Below are positions 35,065-45,470 of a DNA stretch of 64,000 nucleotides, piece after piece. The translations under genes were made by a program, and so were the position numbers. Position 1 is the stretch's first letter; each line of letters starts with the position of its first letter. Below the pieces are notes generated by a model. That model ran no database searches. It saw only the letters and a list, made by a program, of their open reading frames with translations, and was not told the DNA's origin. The stretch is from Babylonia areolata (lineage: Eukaryota > Mollusca > Gastropoda > Neogastropoda > Buccinidae), in assembly GCF_041734735.1 (NCBI RefSeq), contig NC_134880.1, forward strand, positions 32,385,330 to 32,449,329, read 5' to 3'.

Positions 35065-35410
35065 TTGACATAAGTTTACATTTGGGCCAACAGCAAAGTG
35101 AGAGCTGTATTATCAATGGTTTCTCCAGTCAATGGGAAACCATTTACAGCTTAGTTTTTTGTGGACTATGACTCTCAAACTAGGAGGCAAAATTGCACTG
35201 GCTCTTAGTGCTGCAGCCTTGAGGGCTAGTTGGCCTTTGGGAACCATCCCAGCGCCGACTGTCCTAAAACCCTCTTGGCCAAGAGAGTGGGGATGTACTT
35301 GGGCAAGACACTCTCCACTATAATCAAATTCTAGCCCAAATAGTCTGAACAGCAGTTGCCTCCTCTGCTGTTCTAATGGTCATAGTTAGGCATGACTGAT
35401 TATCATATAT
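35065..35410 (+). repeat. Dispersed ~340-bp repeat, copy 2
   Basis: Second copy of the unit at 7990-8336, ending in the same GACTGATTATCATATAT. It is followed directly by a GT-rich repeat. Confidence 0.82.
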
Positions 35411-35445
35411 AATGTGTGTGTGTGGAGCAAGGTGGCATATGGGCA

Positions 35446-35479
<34 letters not shown>

Positions 35480-35490
<11 letters not shown>

Positions 35491-36060
35491 CGTGAAAGCT
35501 GCGATACGTAGGAATATGTGTGTGGGTGGAGGGGGAATCCAGGGTAATGTGGGAGATGGTGTGTGTGTCTGTGTGTGTGTGTGTGTGGATGTGTTGGGGC
35601 TCATGTGCTTTTATGTGTAGTGTTGGGTCTGTGCACTTTTGTTTGTGCTTTCATATCTGTGAAACTACATTTGTTGCATATCTGTTGTGCATGTGTATGT
35701 GTGTGTGTGCGTGCGCACGCGTGTGTACATGAGTATGCTTGCACGTCTGTGTGTTTATTCACATTTATTTGTTTATCTGTTTATTAATTACCATTATTGT
35801 CTTCTTTTTTCCCAGTATTTTATTTCATTTCATTATCTGTTTAATTTTTCATTTATTCTTTTTTTTTTTAATTATCTATTCATTAATTCAATGTGTCCAT
35901 TTATTTGTTTATGCTTTTTTTTCTTTTTTTTCCCACATTAAGGCCTGACTAAGCTTGTCTGGTCACGCTGCTGGTCAGGCATCTGTTCAGATGTGGTACA
36001 GTATATATGGATTTGACCAAACACAGTGACGCCTCCTTGAGTAACTGAACTGAACTGAAC
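35480..36060 (+). mobile_element. GT-rich composite repeat ending in SINE-like 3' end, copy 1
   Basis: A ~580-bp unit shares with 44915-45470 the blocks CCGTG(A/G)AAGCTGC, GGGCTCATGTGCTTTTAT, TTTGTGCTTTCATAT, a T-rich stretch with TTTATTTG units and the final GACTAAG...GGTCAGGCATCTG. Its last ~120 bp (35942-36060) match the 3' half of the tRNA-headed SINE at 43866-44270 (TGACGCCTCCTTGAG, then repeated CTGAA). So two families share a 3' end, or this is a composite. Confidence 0.72.
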
Positions 36061-36300
36061 CTTTATACTTACACTGCACCGCTTCCAATTCTCTCAAATC
36101 TTCTGCTGAAAAGCTCCTTTTAGTCCCCAAAACCTCTTCAAAGACATCTGGCCAATGGGCCTTTCAGTATTATGCACCTTCTGTCTGGAATTCTCTTCCT
36201 CTGGATCTCCATCACTTACCAACGCTGTCCTCTTTCAAAGTAACCTTGAAAACCCACCTGTTCAAACAGGCCTTTGGGTGTGATGAAGCAAAGCGATTTG
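36061..36300 (+). mobile_element. CR1/L2-like LINE C-terminal scrap
   Basis: Plus-strand translation across two frames gives YYAPSVWNSLPLDLHHL then LSSFKVTLKTHLFKQAF, the hallmark C-terminal end of CR1/L2-type RTs. It is truncated on the 5' side and followed by GT-rich DNA. Confidence 0.75.
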
Positions 36301-36392
36301 TCTGCAATCTTCCTCTTCCTACCCACCCCACTTTACCCTCAAATGAAATCATCATGTAGTGTGAGTGTGTCTGTGGGTGGGTGTATGTGTAT

Positions 36393-36398
36393 GCACGA

Positions 36399-36429
<31 letters not shown>

Positions 36430-36512
36430 CGTGCAGAGTTTGTGTGTGCATGTGTGATTCTTCATATTTGGAATTTGCAGTTCTGGCTTGGTGTATATTA
36501 TTACTATATATA

Positions 36513-36573
<61 letters not shown>
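36393..36573. repeat. GT microsatellites
   Basis: Two GT tracts (about 36400-36425 and a ~60-bp perfect one at 36513-36573) flank unremarkable sequence. The long valine/cysteine and threonine/histidine frames across them are artefacts. Confidence 0.95.
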
Positions 36574-36574
<1 letters not shown>

Positions 36575-36575
<1 letters not shown>

Positions 36576-36869
36576 CTGTTCTGGGATATCTGTGCACACA
36601 AGCAATACGTGGGTCAGATCCAGAATTCTCTCCGGGAAAGAATATACCAGCATAGGTCTGACATAGGTTTGAACAATTCAGCAAAGTGAACGTGGGTCAC
36701 TATGCACTTCCATGAGCCTGGACACACGCAGGACAACATAAAGGTCATGGCAATTGAAGAAGTACATCTGAAGAATAAACAAGCAAGGCTCAAGAGGGAA
36801 CAGTTCTGGATGGCGAAACTGAGGACAGTCCACCCTTTTGGTCTCAACACACTACAACCGGATATCTGA
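36575..36869 (+). mobile_element. Penelope-like element, GIY-YIG endonuclease end
   Basis: The plus strand encodes a KQYVGQIQNSLRERIYQHRS block, then after a frame change HFHEPGHTQDNIKVMAIEEV and RLKREQFWMAKLRTVHPFGL, ending NTLQPDI and a TGA at 36867. This is the GIY-YIG nuclease that lies C-terminal to the RT in Penelope-like retroelements: the YVG half, conserved R and H, and the E in LKREQFW are visible. Everything upstream is missing, and the fragment begins right after a 60-bp GT tract. At least one indel breaks it near 36690-36720. Confidence 0.85.
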
Positions 36870-36949
36870 ATTTATTTCGACCTGAAAGCTGGGTTTGACA
36901 ATGACGATGGATCAGTTCCAGAGACAGAATGGTGTGAATGCTAACTTGT

Positions 36950-37700
36950 GTGAAAACAACAACTACTACTACCACAACAACGACTACGACTACTACTGCC
37001 ACCACCACAACTCCCACAACTTCTACCACTTCCATGACTATTACACCAACAACAACCACTACTATGATGATGACAACGGCAACGACGACGATGATGACAA
37101 CGATGACCGCTACAAATACTACTGATTGTGGATGTGGAGGTGATGCTGGTGTGGATTATGGTGATAGATGTCCTACTATTCTAGTTCATTCAGTTGTTTA
37201 TTTTTCTTTTATCTTATTTATTTATTTATTTTTACATTTTTTCATCAATTAATCATAGATGTAAAATTCAACCCTTTCCCTTTCTTTCCGCTCATCAGTA
37301 CTTTTCTTAGATGGCTCTCTTTTTGTAATACAGCATATTGTTCTCAACGATTTGATTGTTTATAATTGTACACACCCCCCCCCCCCCCACACACACACAC
37401 ACACCCCTCCCTTTTTTTTTTTACTTTATTCATTCTTATTTATTTATCTATTTGTTTTTGTTTTCTTCCCTTGTTATTTTTTTTTAATTTAATTTATTTA
37501 TTTTTTATATTTTTATTTTTTAAATTCTATTATTATTATCATCATTCTTAATCTCCTTTTGATTAACTCCCCCCCCCCCCCCCCCCCCCCCGCCCCTTTA
37601 TTTTCTTTCTTTCTTTCTTTTAAATATTTATTTATTTTCTTTATTTATTTATCACTGATTTTTATTTCATTTTTCTTCTGATTGTTATTATTTATTGTTT
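36950..37700. repeat. Low-complexity block
   Basis: Imperfect ACN trinucleotide repeats (36955-37122), poly-C next to CA repeats (37374-37402), poly-C (37570-37590), TTTC units and T/A-rich sequence. No coding or structural element is visible. Confidence 0.9.
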
Positions 37701-37984
37701 CATTTCTCTACTGTTGATTGAGTTATTCAGTAAGTTAGGTTTTAAGGAACTTATTTTTTGACAGTAGAAGAAAATAGACAATTGCAATTCTTTAGGCTCT
37801 GGGCGAAACCTGGCATAGTGAAATTGCATCACAACATGTATGTCATGGCATGCTTGCGCCATAATAGCTGTGTAAGAGTGACCCTGGTAACATGTAAACA
37901 ACTTATCCCTTGAGGAAGGAATGTGATCGTTCTGAAAATTTGGAATATTTGACAGATTGATGTGTTTGTTTTTCTTTTTTCTCC

Positions 37985-39045
37985 GGGGGCCAGAACACAG
38001 AAGATACCATCCTGACACTGTTGCACCATCTCCATCAGTACCTTGACAAGCTAAAGACACATGCCAGGATCCTCTTTGTGGACTTTTCGAATGCTTTTAA
38101 CAACATTCAGCCTCAGCCATGTCTGTCAACCCCACCATCATCTCCTGGGTCTTCAGTTTCCTGACCAACAGGACTCAGCGGATCAGAGTGGGTCGTGCCA
38201 TCTCCAACGTCTTGGTGACCAACACCGGAGCACCACAGGGATGTGTCCTTTCACCTGTTCTCTTCACCATCTACAATGCTGACTGCTGCACGAGGGAGAC
38301 CTGCAACCTGCAGATCAAGTTTGCAGATGACACATCCCTCTCGGGACTGATGTGGATTCTGAAGAAACCCAGTATCATGATGTGGTCGGCGAACTGGTGG
38401 ACTGGTGTGACAGGAACTTCCTCAAGCTCTACGTCGCCAAGACAGAAGAGATGGTGATTGACTTCCGCAGGAACTCTAATAGTATCAACCCACTTGTCAT
38501 CAATGGCGAGGAAGTGCGCATTGTACACACTTATAAGTACCTTGGCACAATCATCGATGACAAGCTGGAGTGGACCCCCAACATTGACACATGCTGCAAG
38601 AAAGCCAGCCAACGCCTGTACTTTCTGAGAAAACTCAGACAGTTCAGAGTGAGCAGCACCATCCTCAACCTGTTCTTCCAGTCCACAATCCAGTCTATAC
38701 TTGTGTACAACCAGCTGTGTTGTTTCAGCTCTTTCAGGAAAGCTGACAGAGAGAGACTGGACAGGATTGTATCAGCCGCAGCCAAGGTCATTGGCCAGGA
38801 CGTCATCCCCCTTGCTGACACCTACACCAAGTCATGCTGGAAAAAAAAACCCTGTGCTACTCTCCAGGATCCTGACCATCCACTGCACCCTGCCCTGTCA
38901 GACTGCACCTCACATAGGGACTCTGGTTGCTTGCTGTCGATGTGGTGCAGGACAATGCGTTTCAGAGCCTCGTTCATTCTGTCCGCCATCAGAAGCCTGA
39001 ACGAGTTCAGGGGAAGAACCTATGAGGTCTGAACTGGTGCCACCA
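37985..39045 (+). mobile_element. Rex1/CR1-like LINE, 5'-truncated RT
   Basis: Starting inside the RT, the plus strand encodes ILFVDFSNAFN, then TNRTQRIRVGRAISN, GAPQGCVLSPVLFTIYNADC, KFADDTSLSGL, YLGTIIDDKLEWTPNI and a C-terminal block ending FRGRTYEV. The first third changes frame several times (two overlapping open stretches, 38119-38457 and 38352-39032). The last 226 codons are clean. No endonuclease is present. The 3' UTR (to about 39250) is C-rich then AT-rich. Confidence 0.85.
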
Positions 39046-39499
39046 TCTGCCATTCCAGTACTTATTTAGATAAGTTACCCCCCAGCCCCTCCCAGCACCT
39101 TCCAGCACTACCTCCCCCCTCCTTCCCGGTTTCCTTACCCCAGCCCCTTTCCCGGTTTATTGAACTGTACCCCCGCCCCCAGCACTCCCCCTGGAAATTT
39201 TAAACTTGGGTCTGTCTATTATGTTGTGATGTAGAGAGCAATTCAATTTACCATGTTTTGTCTTTAACCATAAGTCTTAGATGCTGATTATGTTTGTTTT
39301 TAGATTGTGCTTATTTCTATATTTTTCAAACTGTAAGTCTGACATTATACTGACTGTGCTTATTTTTCTTATTTTTCATCATGTATTACTAATTTATTCT
39401 TACTTTGTTTGGGAAATACTACATATATGTGTGTGTCTACGACTGTGCACATTTTATTTTTCATTGTGTATTATTGATTTATTCTTCTTCATCTTAAGC

Positions 39500-39509
39500 T
39501 TAGATAATG

Positions 39510-39570
<61 letters not shown>

Positions 39571-39865
39571 CTTTAATACTGCAGTGTTATTACTGTTGTT
39601 AGTTTTTAGGTATTCAGTGTTGTATTTTAATCCCAGGGTGTGCCTAGTTTTTAGTATAGGACAAGGAGTTTTTGTTTATTCATTCATTCATTATTATTAT
39701 TGGTAGTTGTAGTGGTGGTGGTGATTGTGGTGGTAGTAGTAGTGGCAGTGGTAGTATCATTGTTGTTATTATTACTGTTGTGGTTATCATTATTATTGTT
39801 ATTATCATCATCATTATTATTATTACTATTATTGATATTGTTATTGTTGTTGCCATTATTTATGC
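39500..39865. repeat. GT microsatellite and TNN trinucleotide tract
   Basis: A perfect GT tract (about 39510-39570), then from 39692 imperfect GTG/GTA/ATT trinucleotides to about 39860. They give spurious polyvaline and polyasparagine frames. Confidence 0.92.
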
Positions 39866-40004
39866 ATTTTATCATTCATCTATGTTATAAACTCTCTTTG
39901 ATTTGGGGGCTTATTTATTATTGTAACCAACTTGTTTATATTTGAAGGTCGTTTTACATGTTTTTAGTAATTTTTATAACGAGTGTGAAATGGTGACTGA
40001 TGGC

Positions 40005-40830
40005 GGACACATGGCAGCAACGGACTATCCACAGATGGTTACATCTTTACATGGCTACATATTCATACTGATCTGGGTAACAGAGGCTAAAGTTAATCAG
40101 TTTGCTTCTTTTCTTAATAATACCAATATATTAGTTCATGAGATTTCTTTTTTTACTGTAAGCTGTACTTAAGCAGTTAATGCTAAAAGGAGGGTACATT
40201 TCACATTCTTAAATGGGACAAAAGTCTTAGCTGATCATGATATCATCAGGTTATTTCATGATTTTGTTATGTAATTATGTCAAGCAGAATCTACAGCAAT
40301 ATATTTTCATAATTTTTCAAAAAAAATCTCACATCATTAACAGGTTAAGTCCATACACCTGCAATGGACTATCCACAGATGGTTCTATCTTTGCATGGTA
40401 TATCTTCAAATTGAAAAGGATAACAGAGGCAAAAATTCACTAAATTGCATCTTTTTCTCTATAGTTCCAATATTAATTGTCAAAGGTTCTTTTTTATGGC
40501 CAGCTGTGTTCTATCAATTATTCTATAATGATAGTTACATTTAACATTCTTAGATGGGACAAAATTCTCATCTGGTCATGTGCTAGCTTATTTGATAATT
40601 TTGTTTCGTATTGTGTCATGACTCAAAAGCAGTATATTTTTTCCTTTTTTTTTTTTTTTTTTCAAATCAAGAGTTTGTCTGGTCATTACAGGACAGGTAC
40701 AGGACATAAATGCAAAGGATGATTGAACTACGGTTCCATTTTTACATGGCTATATCTTCAAATTGATTGAGACATTAAAGGCTAAAATTCATCATGGTAT
40801 CAATTTCAGTTGACAAATGGTGGTCACAAA
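40005..40830. repeat. ~350-bp tandem repeat, about 2.3 units
   Basis: Units begin near 40005, 40350 and 40710. Landmarks recur in order: GGACTATCCACAGATGGTT (40022, 40366), ATCTT(T/G)(A/G)CATGG, GGTAACAGAGGC-like, ATTCTTA(A/G)ATGGGACAAAA (40206, 40548) and the TTT(T/C)GTTATG/TTTTGTTTCG region. Divergence between units is roughly 20-25% by eye, so it is old. The third unit stops where a DIRS terminus begins. Confidence 0.85.
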
Positions 40831-40842
40831 ACACTTTTTTTT

Positions 40843-41021
40843 AAAAGGAAATTTTCTACCTAAAATTACGTTTAAGTAACATACTTACCGTGACCCACTA
40901 GTGCAGACTCCGGCAGGGGTCTGACATTCCTGTCCTGTGCAAATACTATCCGCCTATGCAGAGAAAACGAAAGTAGCTACGGCCGATAACCTCCCGGAAG
41001 TAGGTAACTTCCCCTTTGCCC
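40843..41021 (-). mobile_element. DIRS terminal repeat fragment, copy 4 (fossil)
   Basis: About 179 bp identical in layout to the left end of copy 3, starting AAAAGGAAATTTTCTACC and ending in the CCCCTTTGCCCCC block. No other part of the element follows. It is broken; it belongs to the second subfamily with copy 3. Confidence 0.92.
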
Positions 41022-43448
41022 CCTTAAATCTCCTTTTCTAGGCTTTTAACTGAATTAGGTAGCTTATTAACACTTTCTTCAGCATTCAAGGAAACCTGAT
41101 CAAAAAACAAAATTCTCAGGTTTTAGTTGAAGCTGGATTTCTTCCAGTACAGAAGCACCTAGGGAGGCATCCTGACCTTGTTCCCCTGGCAGAAAGCAGA
41201 GCTGGACTGCTCAGACACATATTTGTGGTAATAAGACTGTATGGGATGTGAATCCCCCAAGTCTAAAGGAGGCAGATGACAGGAATTCCAGCCCTGCCGG
41301 CCAACAGGTATGCCAGACCTTCTCACATTAAGCAATGTGGAAAGCGAGAAGGGCCCACAAGTTCTGGGAGGGAAGGAACACGCAGGCATCTCCCAAGAGG
41401 CAGTGGAAACTTTGGCTTCCATTGATAACGGGATGTGCAATGTCCTGCTAGGAAGGCGCTGGTAGCAGTGGAGGTCATCCTGACTGGCAAGTGCTTAGTC
41501 CTTCCACCCCAGGCAGCATGAACCCCCAGTGGGACACCAAATATTGGGGCTGGGCTGGGGGCCAGCCCCGGTCCCCCAGGCAGCCCGGCTTCCCTGGAAA
41601 AGAACCCCAATACAGGTAGGATGGGGCAATCCACCAATGGGCACCATTCACCATTTGAGCACAGGCATATAGACCTCCAGGAAGGGGATAACTTGCCCAG
41701 GTTGGAGGCAGTTCAGGTGTGACCTGGGTGTTGAACCTGCTGGCAGACCAATGGGACTGACATCCATGGGTCTCCCCTAGTGGGGCAAACTTGCCAGGGG
41801 TAGCATGTCACAAGCTGGACTTCCCCTAGAAGTTTAAGATGGGGAGTGGGTGGAGGGGAGGGGAGGGGGGGATGTAGTCAAATTAAATCAACTGTAAAAC
41901 CTTGATTTCCCTCAGGGAGGCAGTCAGACAATAAGAGTACAAGATGAAGATTCCTTTCCGAAAATGAAACTGGGGTACACTGACCTGGGATGAGTTAGAG
42001 AGAGCAAGTACACCCAAGGCTGGTGCTAAAAGAAGTGTGGAAGACTTAGAGGACTCAGCAAGGGAGGGCAGAAAAGAGTGTGTGCCAATGAGAACAGTCT
42101 CAGTGCCCTGCTTTGAGTAAACGATGGTTACTAAATCCCCCTGAGAGGAAAATGTAACTCCCCCAACTCCAACACTGGCCACAGTAGGGGATGAGTTGGG
42201 GGGAGGCATGAGGCATGCCCTTGCTTCTCCTCAGTCCCCTTCCCGACTGATCTTGAGGTTGGGCCATCCACCCATAATCTGTCTCAAGAGACACATTGTC
42301 CCGGTCGTACTAACTCTAGGTTATTGACTTAGAGTTCACTGAAGCAGTGTGAAATGCGAGACATAATGACCAGGTCAAGTAAGATCCCACACCACAAGCC
42401 CAAACTGATTTGAAGATTCAAAATGTAATTAAAAATTAAACATTAAAAAGTGATGGTTCATGCAAACAATGTAAAGGTCATAGAAAGACACAAAAAACAA
42501 ACATACAAGAAAAAAGATACAAAACATCTAATTAAACATTAAAAGCAGGCACAAACAATGTAAATGACTTTATTCCTGAGATGAAATGTCCCAGAAAGCC
42601 ACATAAAACAAGCATGCAGGAAAATAACATTGCAAATGCTTAAAAATGCTGTGGCAAAAACAGAGAAACTAGCTAAAAGACTAAAGCTGGGAAATGTGCT
42701 GATTGGCTGAGCTGACAACAGGTTTGGTAGAGACACCTTAGTACTAGGTTAGCTGCAATATTCTGCCAACAGAGCAAACCGATAGGTCTAGTTTGCATCA
42801 GTTTGACATGGTACAGGATATGACACCAATGATAGATTAGAACCAGTTCTCATCTTAATTTCGGTCAGCATTTTACCTCCACTTAAGTGTCTTCAAAGTA
42901 CTGGAGTATTTTAATTGTAAAACAGTGAAAACTGAACTGGACCAGATCCAGTTCCTCAAGTACAATAAAATGTCAATTCAAGCAAAAGTACTTCTGTTCA
43001 TTTACACTAATTAACTACTAATTCCACTCAGGATTTTCAGTTTCACTCCTTGTTTTCAAATGTCTTAAAATTGAGATAAGTTTATAGCAATGATGAGGTA
43101 ATAGTTGAAAAGAGTTAAAACAGGTTGAAAGTTGAGTTATCACAAGTTGTTAACTAAGGTGACTTTTTTACTTTAGTTAAAGGCAGAGAAACATTAGTAA
43201 AATTTTGAGTATGAATTCATATGATAGCCCAGATGAGTTGATATATGTATTAATGTTATATAAGTTGAAAGCTGAGGTGAGTTGATATAAATGGACAGCT
43301 GAGATCAGCTGATATGCTTTGATAGCTGAGTTGAACTGATAAAGTGATGTCAGTGACTGAGTTGAGCTGAACGTTGAGATCAGCTGACCAGTCCCTCATT
43401 CTAAACCACACCTATTCTGTATCTTCACTAAATGTATATTGTACAAAC
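41022..43448. other. Intron stretch without recognised element
   Basis: 41100-42300 is GC-richer than its surroundings, with open frames of about 100 codons on minus that match nothing I know. 42420-42640 holds two weak copies of a ~110-bp AT-rich unit (AAACAATGTAAA recurs at 42463 and 42552). 43230-43400 contains imperfect GAGTTGA/GCTGATA repeats. No splice-bounded coding segment is visible. Confidence 0.5.
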
Positions 43449-43584
43449 CTTATTTGTGCGTTTGTACGACAGGTTAACTTGTGAATAAAGAGGTGTTCTG
43501 TCCAGGATGGGGTCAAGGCTGACATAGTCACAGTTTGCAGATGGTGTGATGGGTACCACACTCTGACCAGATTTCTCAAGCTCA
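43449..43584 (-). CDS. MED27: MED27 exon 2
   Basis: A good polypyrimidine tract and TTTCAG acceptor (ending 43585) precede the exon. The donor is AAG|GTTTGT (G at 43448). The 136 bases start in phase 2 and end in phase 0: ELEKSGQSVV, then SLDPILDRTPLYSQ and VNLSYKRTNK. Vertebrate MED27 has NELERLSNLVG, SLDPVQDKTPLYSQ and LLQAYKWSNK at this place. An alternative donor after SQ would drop the YKxxNK block, so the longer form is preferred. Confidence 0.92.
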
Positions 43585-43649
43585 CTGAAATCAAAGAAAA
43601 AAACTGTTGGCAACTTTTAGTTAACCTTTTGAGTGCCAAGGATGTATAT

Positions 43650-43671
43650 ATACATACACACACACACACAA

Positions 43672-43707
<36 letters not shown>

Positions 43708-43811
43708 GTTATAAGTGTAGTCTGTGACCAAGCTGCCGGGTGGCAGCGAAAATTCAGATTTTTATTTTTTTGTTTAACAAAATAGGTGTTGGTTTTCAAC
43801 TTTGTTTTATT

Positions 43812-43857
<46 letters not shown>

Positions 43858-43862
43858 GTGTG
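43650..43862. repeat. CA and TA microsatellites
   Basis: CA tract near 43655-43670, TA tract 43675-43703, then CA (43813-43834) and TA (43835-43858). The last directly adjoins the 3' end of the SINE. Confidence 0.92.
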
Positions 43863-43865
43863 TGT

Positions 43866-44114
43866 TTTCAGTTTCAGTTTCACTTTCTCAAGGAGGCGTC
43901 ACTGCGTTCGGACAAATCCATACACGCTACACCACATCTGTTGAGCAGATGCCTGACCAGCAGCATAACCCAACGCGCTTAGTCAGGCCTTGAGTGCATG
44001 CTTACATATTTGTGTACCTATGAAAGTGGATTTCATTTTACGTAATTTCGCCAGAGGACAACACTCTCGTTGCCATGGGTTCTTTTTCAGTGCGCCAAGT
44101 GCGTGCTGCACACG

Positions 44115-44145
<31 letters not shown>

Positions 44146-44270
44146 TAGACGCTCAGTTTGATTTTCCAGTCAAACTTAGGAGAAAGGGCGAGAGCGGGAT
44201 TCGAACCCACACCCTCACGGACTCTCTGTATTGGCAGCTGAGCGTCTTAACCATTCTGCCACCTTCCTCC
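43866..44270 (-). mobile_element. tRNA-derived SINE (~400 bp)
   Basis: On minus, the head resembles a class II tRNA (leucine- or serine-like length): A box TGGCAGAATGGTTAAGACGC (44261-44242) and a perfect-looking B box GGGTTCGAATCCCGC (44208-44194). A body with TTTGACTGGAAAATC and a 3' end GACGCCTCCTTGAGAAAGTG with CTGAAA repeats (43890-43866) follow. The A and B boxes are an internal RNA polymerase III promoter. It is flanked by TA microsatellites. Its 3' half recurs at 35942-36060 and 45270-45470. Confidence 0.88.
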
Positions 44271-44914
44271 ATATATATGTGTGTATATGTATAATATATA
44301 TATATATATGTCCACTAAAATGCTTCACTATTTGTAAGGGCTGTGTTACTTCATGAATTTTCCTGTTTCTATTTTAAAGTTCCCGTGTTCCAAAAGTAAA
44401 AACATGAAACTTTATGTCCACTTTTGTCAAGGTTTTTTTTAAAAAATTTTTAAGAGAGACAGACAAGGACCACCCCCACATAACCCAGTGCCAACACCCA
44501 GACAACACAAATTACATAAAAAAGTTAAAATATATTATCCAAAACACGCACTCTAAGAAGTCAAAGTGTGTCTGAACAAACAACAATTCAGACTGACAAA
44601 CAATTTGAGTAACTGAAATCGCTAACAACACTCACCAGATGTTAGGTAAATGGACCAGACTACTGAATGGAAAAGGACAGGTCTTTATTACCATGGAAAT
44701 GGCCAAATATCCAGTTTTCCCCACAACAAGGAATGAGTAGTGTTCACAAGGCGTGGAAGGTCATTCCATCAGTCACACTGAGGAGTGGAGGGGAAGAAAT
44801 GTGGATATTGATGCAATATATTAATGTGAATATGTTTATATATACATGTGTGTATGTGTCGGTCTGTTGGGGGTGGGGGTATATGAGTGTGCGTGTGTGT
44901 GAGTGTGAGTGCGT

Positions 44915-44974
44915 GCCGTGGAAGCTGCAATGGGTGTGTGAGTGTGAGGCTGGGGGTAACATGAGAGATGGGGA

Positions 44975-45009
<35 letters not shown>

Positions 45010-45470
45010 TGGGCTCATGTGCTTTTATATGTAGTGCTAAGCCTGTTTGCATTTGTTTGTGCTTTCATATCAATGAAACTGCATATTTGTTGTATATCTG
45101 TCTGCATATTTATTTACATTTATTTGCTTGTTAATTTATCTATCATTATTGTCTTTCTTTTTCTTAAATTTCATTTTAGTTCTTTATCTTCTTACATTTT
45201 TTTAAGATTTATTTACTTATCAAATTATCTATTATAATCTATTTATTTGATGTTTACGTATCCTTAATTTAAAGCTGGACTAAGTGCGCTGGTTTACACT
45301 GCTAGTCAGGCATCTGCTTAGCTAATGTGGAGTAGCATATATATATACATATAATATATATATATATATACATATATATGTATATACATACACAGACACA
45401 GACACACACACATACATGGACTTGTCCAAACACTGTGATGCCTCCATGAGCAACTGAATTGAACTGGATA
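44915..45470 (+). mobile_element. GT-rich composite repeat ending in SINE-like 3' end, copy 2
   Basis: Second copy of the unit at 35480-36060, with the same order of blocks from CCGTGGAAGCTGC to the SINE-like GGTTTACACTGCTAGTCAGG. The 3' part is interrupted by a TA/CA tract (45342-45415) before GTGATGCCTCCATGAG. More diverged than copy 1 in places. Confidence 0.72.

Larger units (their letters stand above)
27101..43448 (-). other. MED27: MED27 intron 2
   Basis: A 16.3-kb intron (donor GTTTGT at 43448, acceptor AACAG at 27101). It is packed with repeats: a CR1-like tail, a foldback, an RNase H LINE split by DIRS copy 3, GT-rich/SINE composites, a Penelope-like end, a Rex1/CR1-like LINE, a ~350-bp tandem repeat and a lone DIRS terminus. 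Confidence 0.88.

Noticed and set aside
39684-39875. Asparagine- or valine-rich proteins over trinucleotide repeats
   Set aside because: Pure low-complexity translations present on both strands.
41159-42209. Minus-strand proline/glycine-rich frames in the GC-richer block
   Set aside because: Several overlapping frames are open at once, as expected from GC-rich sequence, and none resembles a known family.
44194-44261. A tRNA gene on the minus strand
   Set aside because: The A and B boxes are good, but the rest does not fold as a tRNA from what I can see, and the sequence continues into a ~400-bp repeat shared elsewhere; it is a SINE head.
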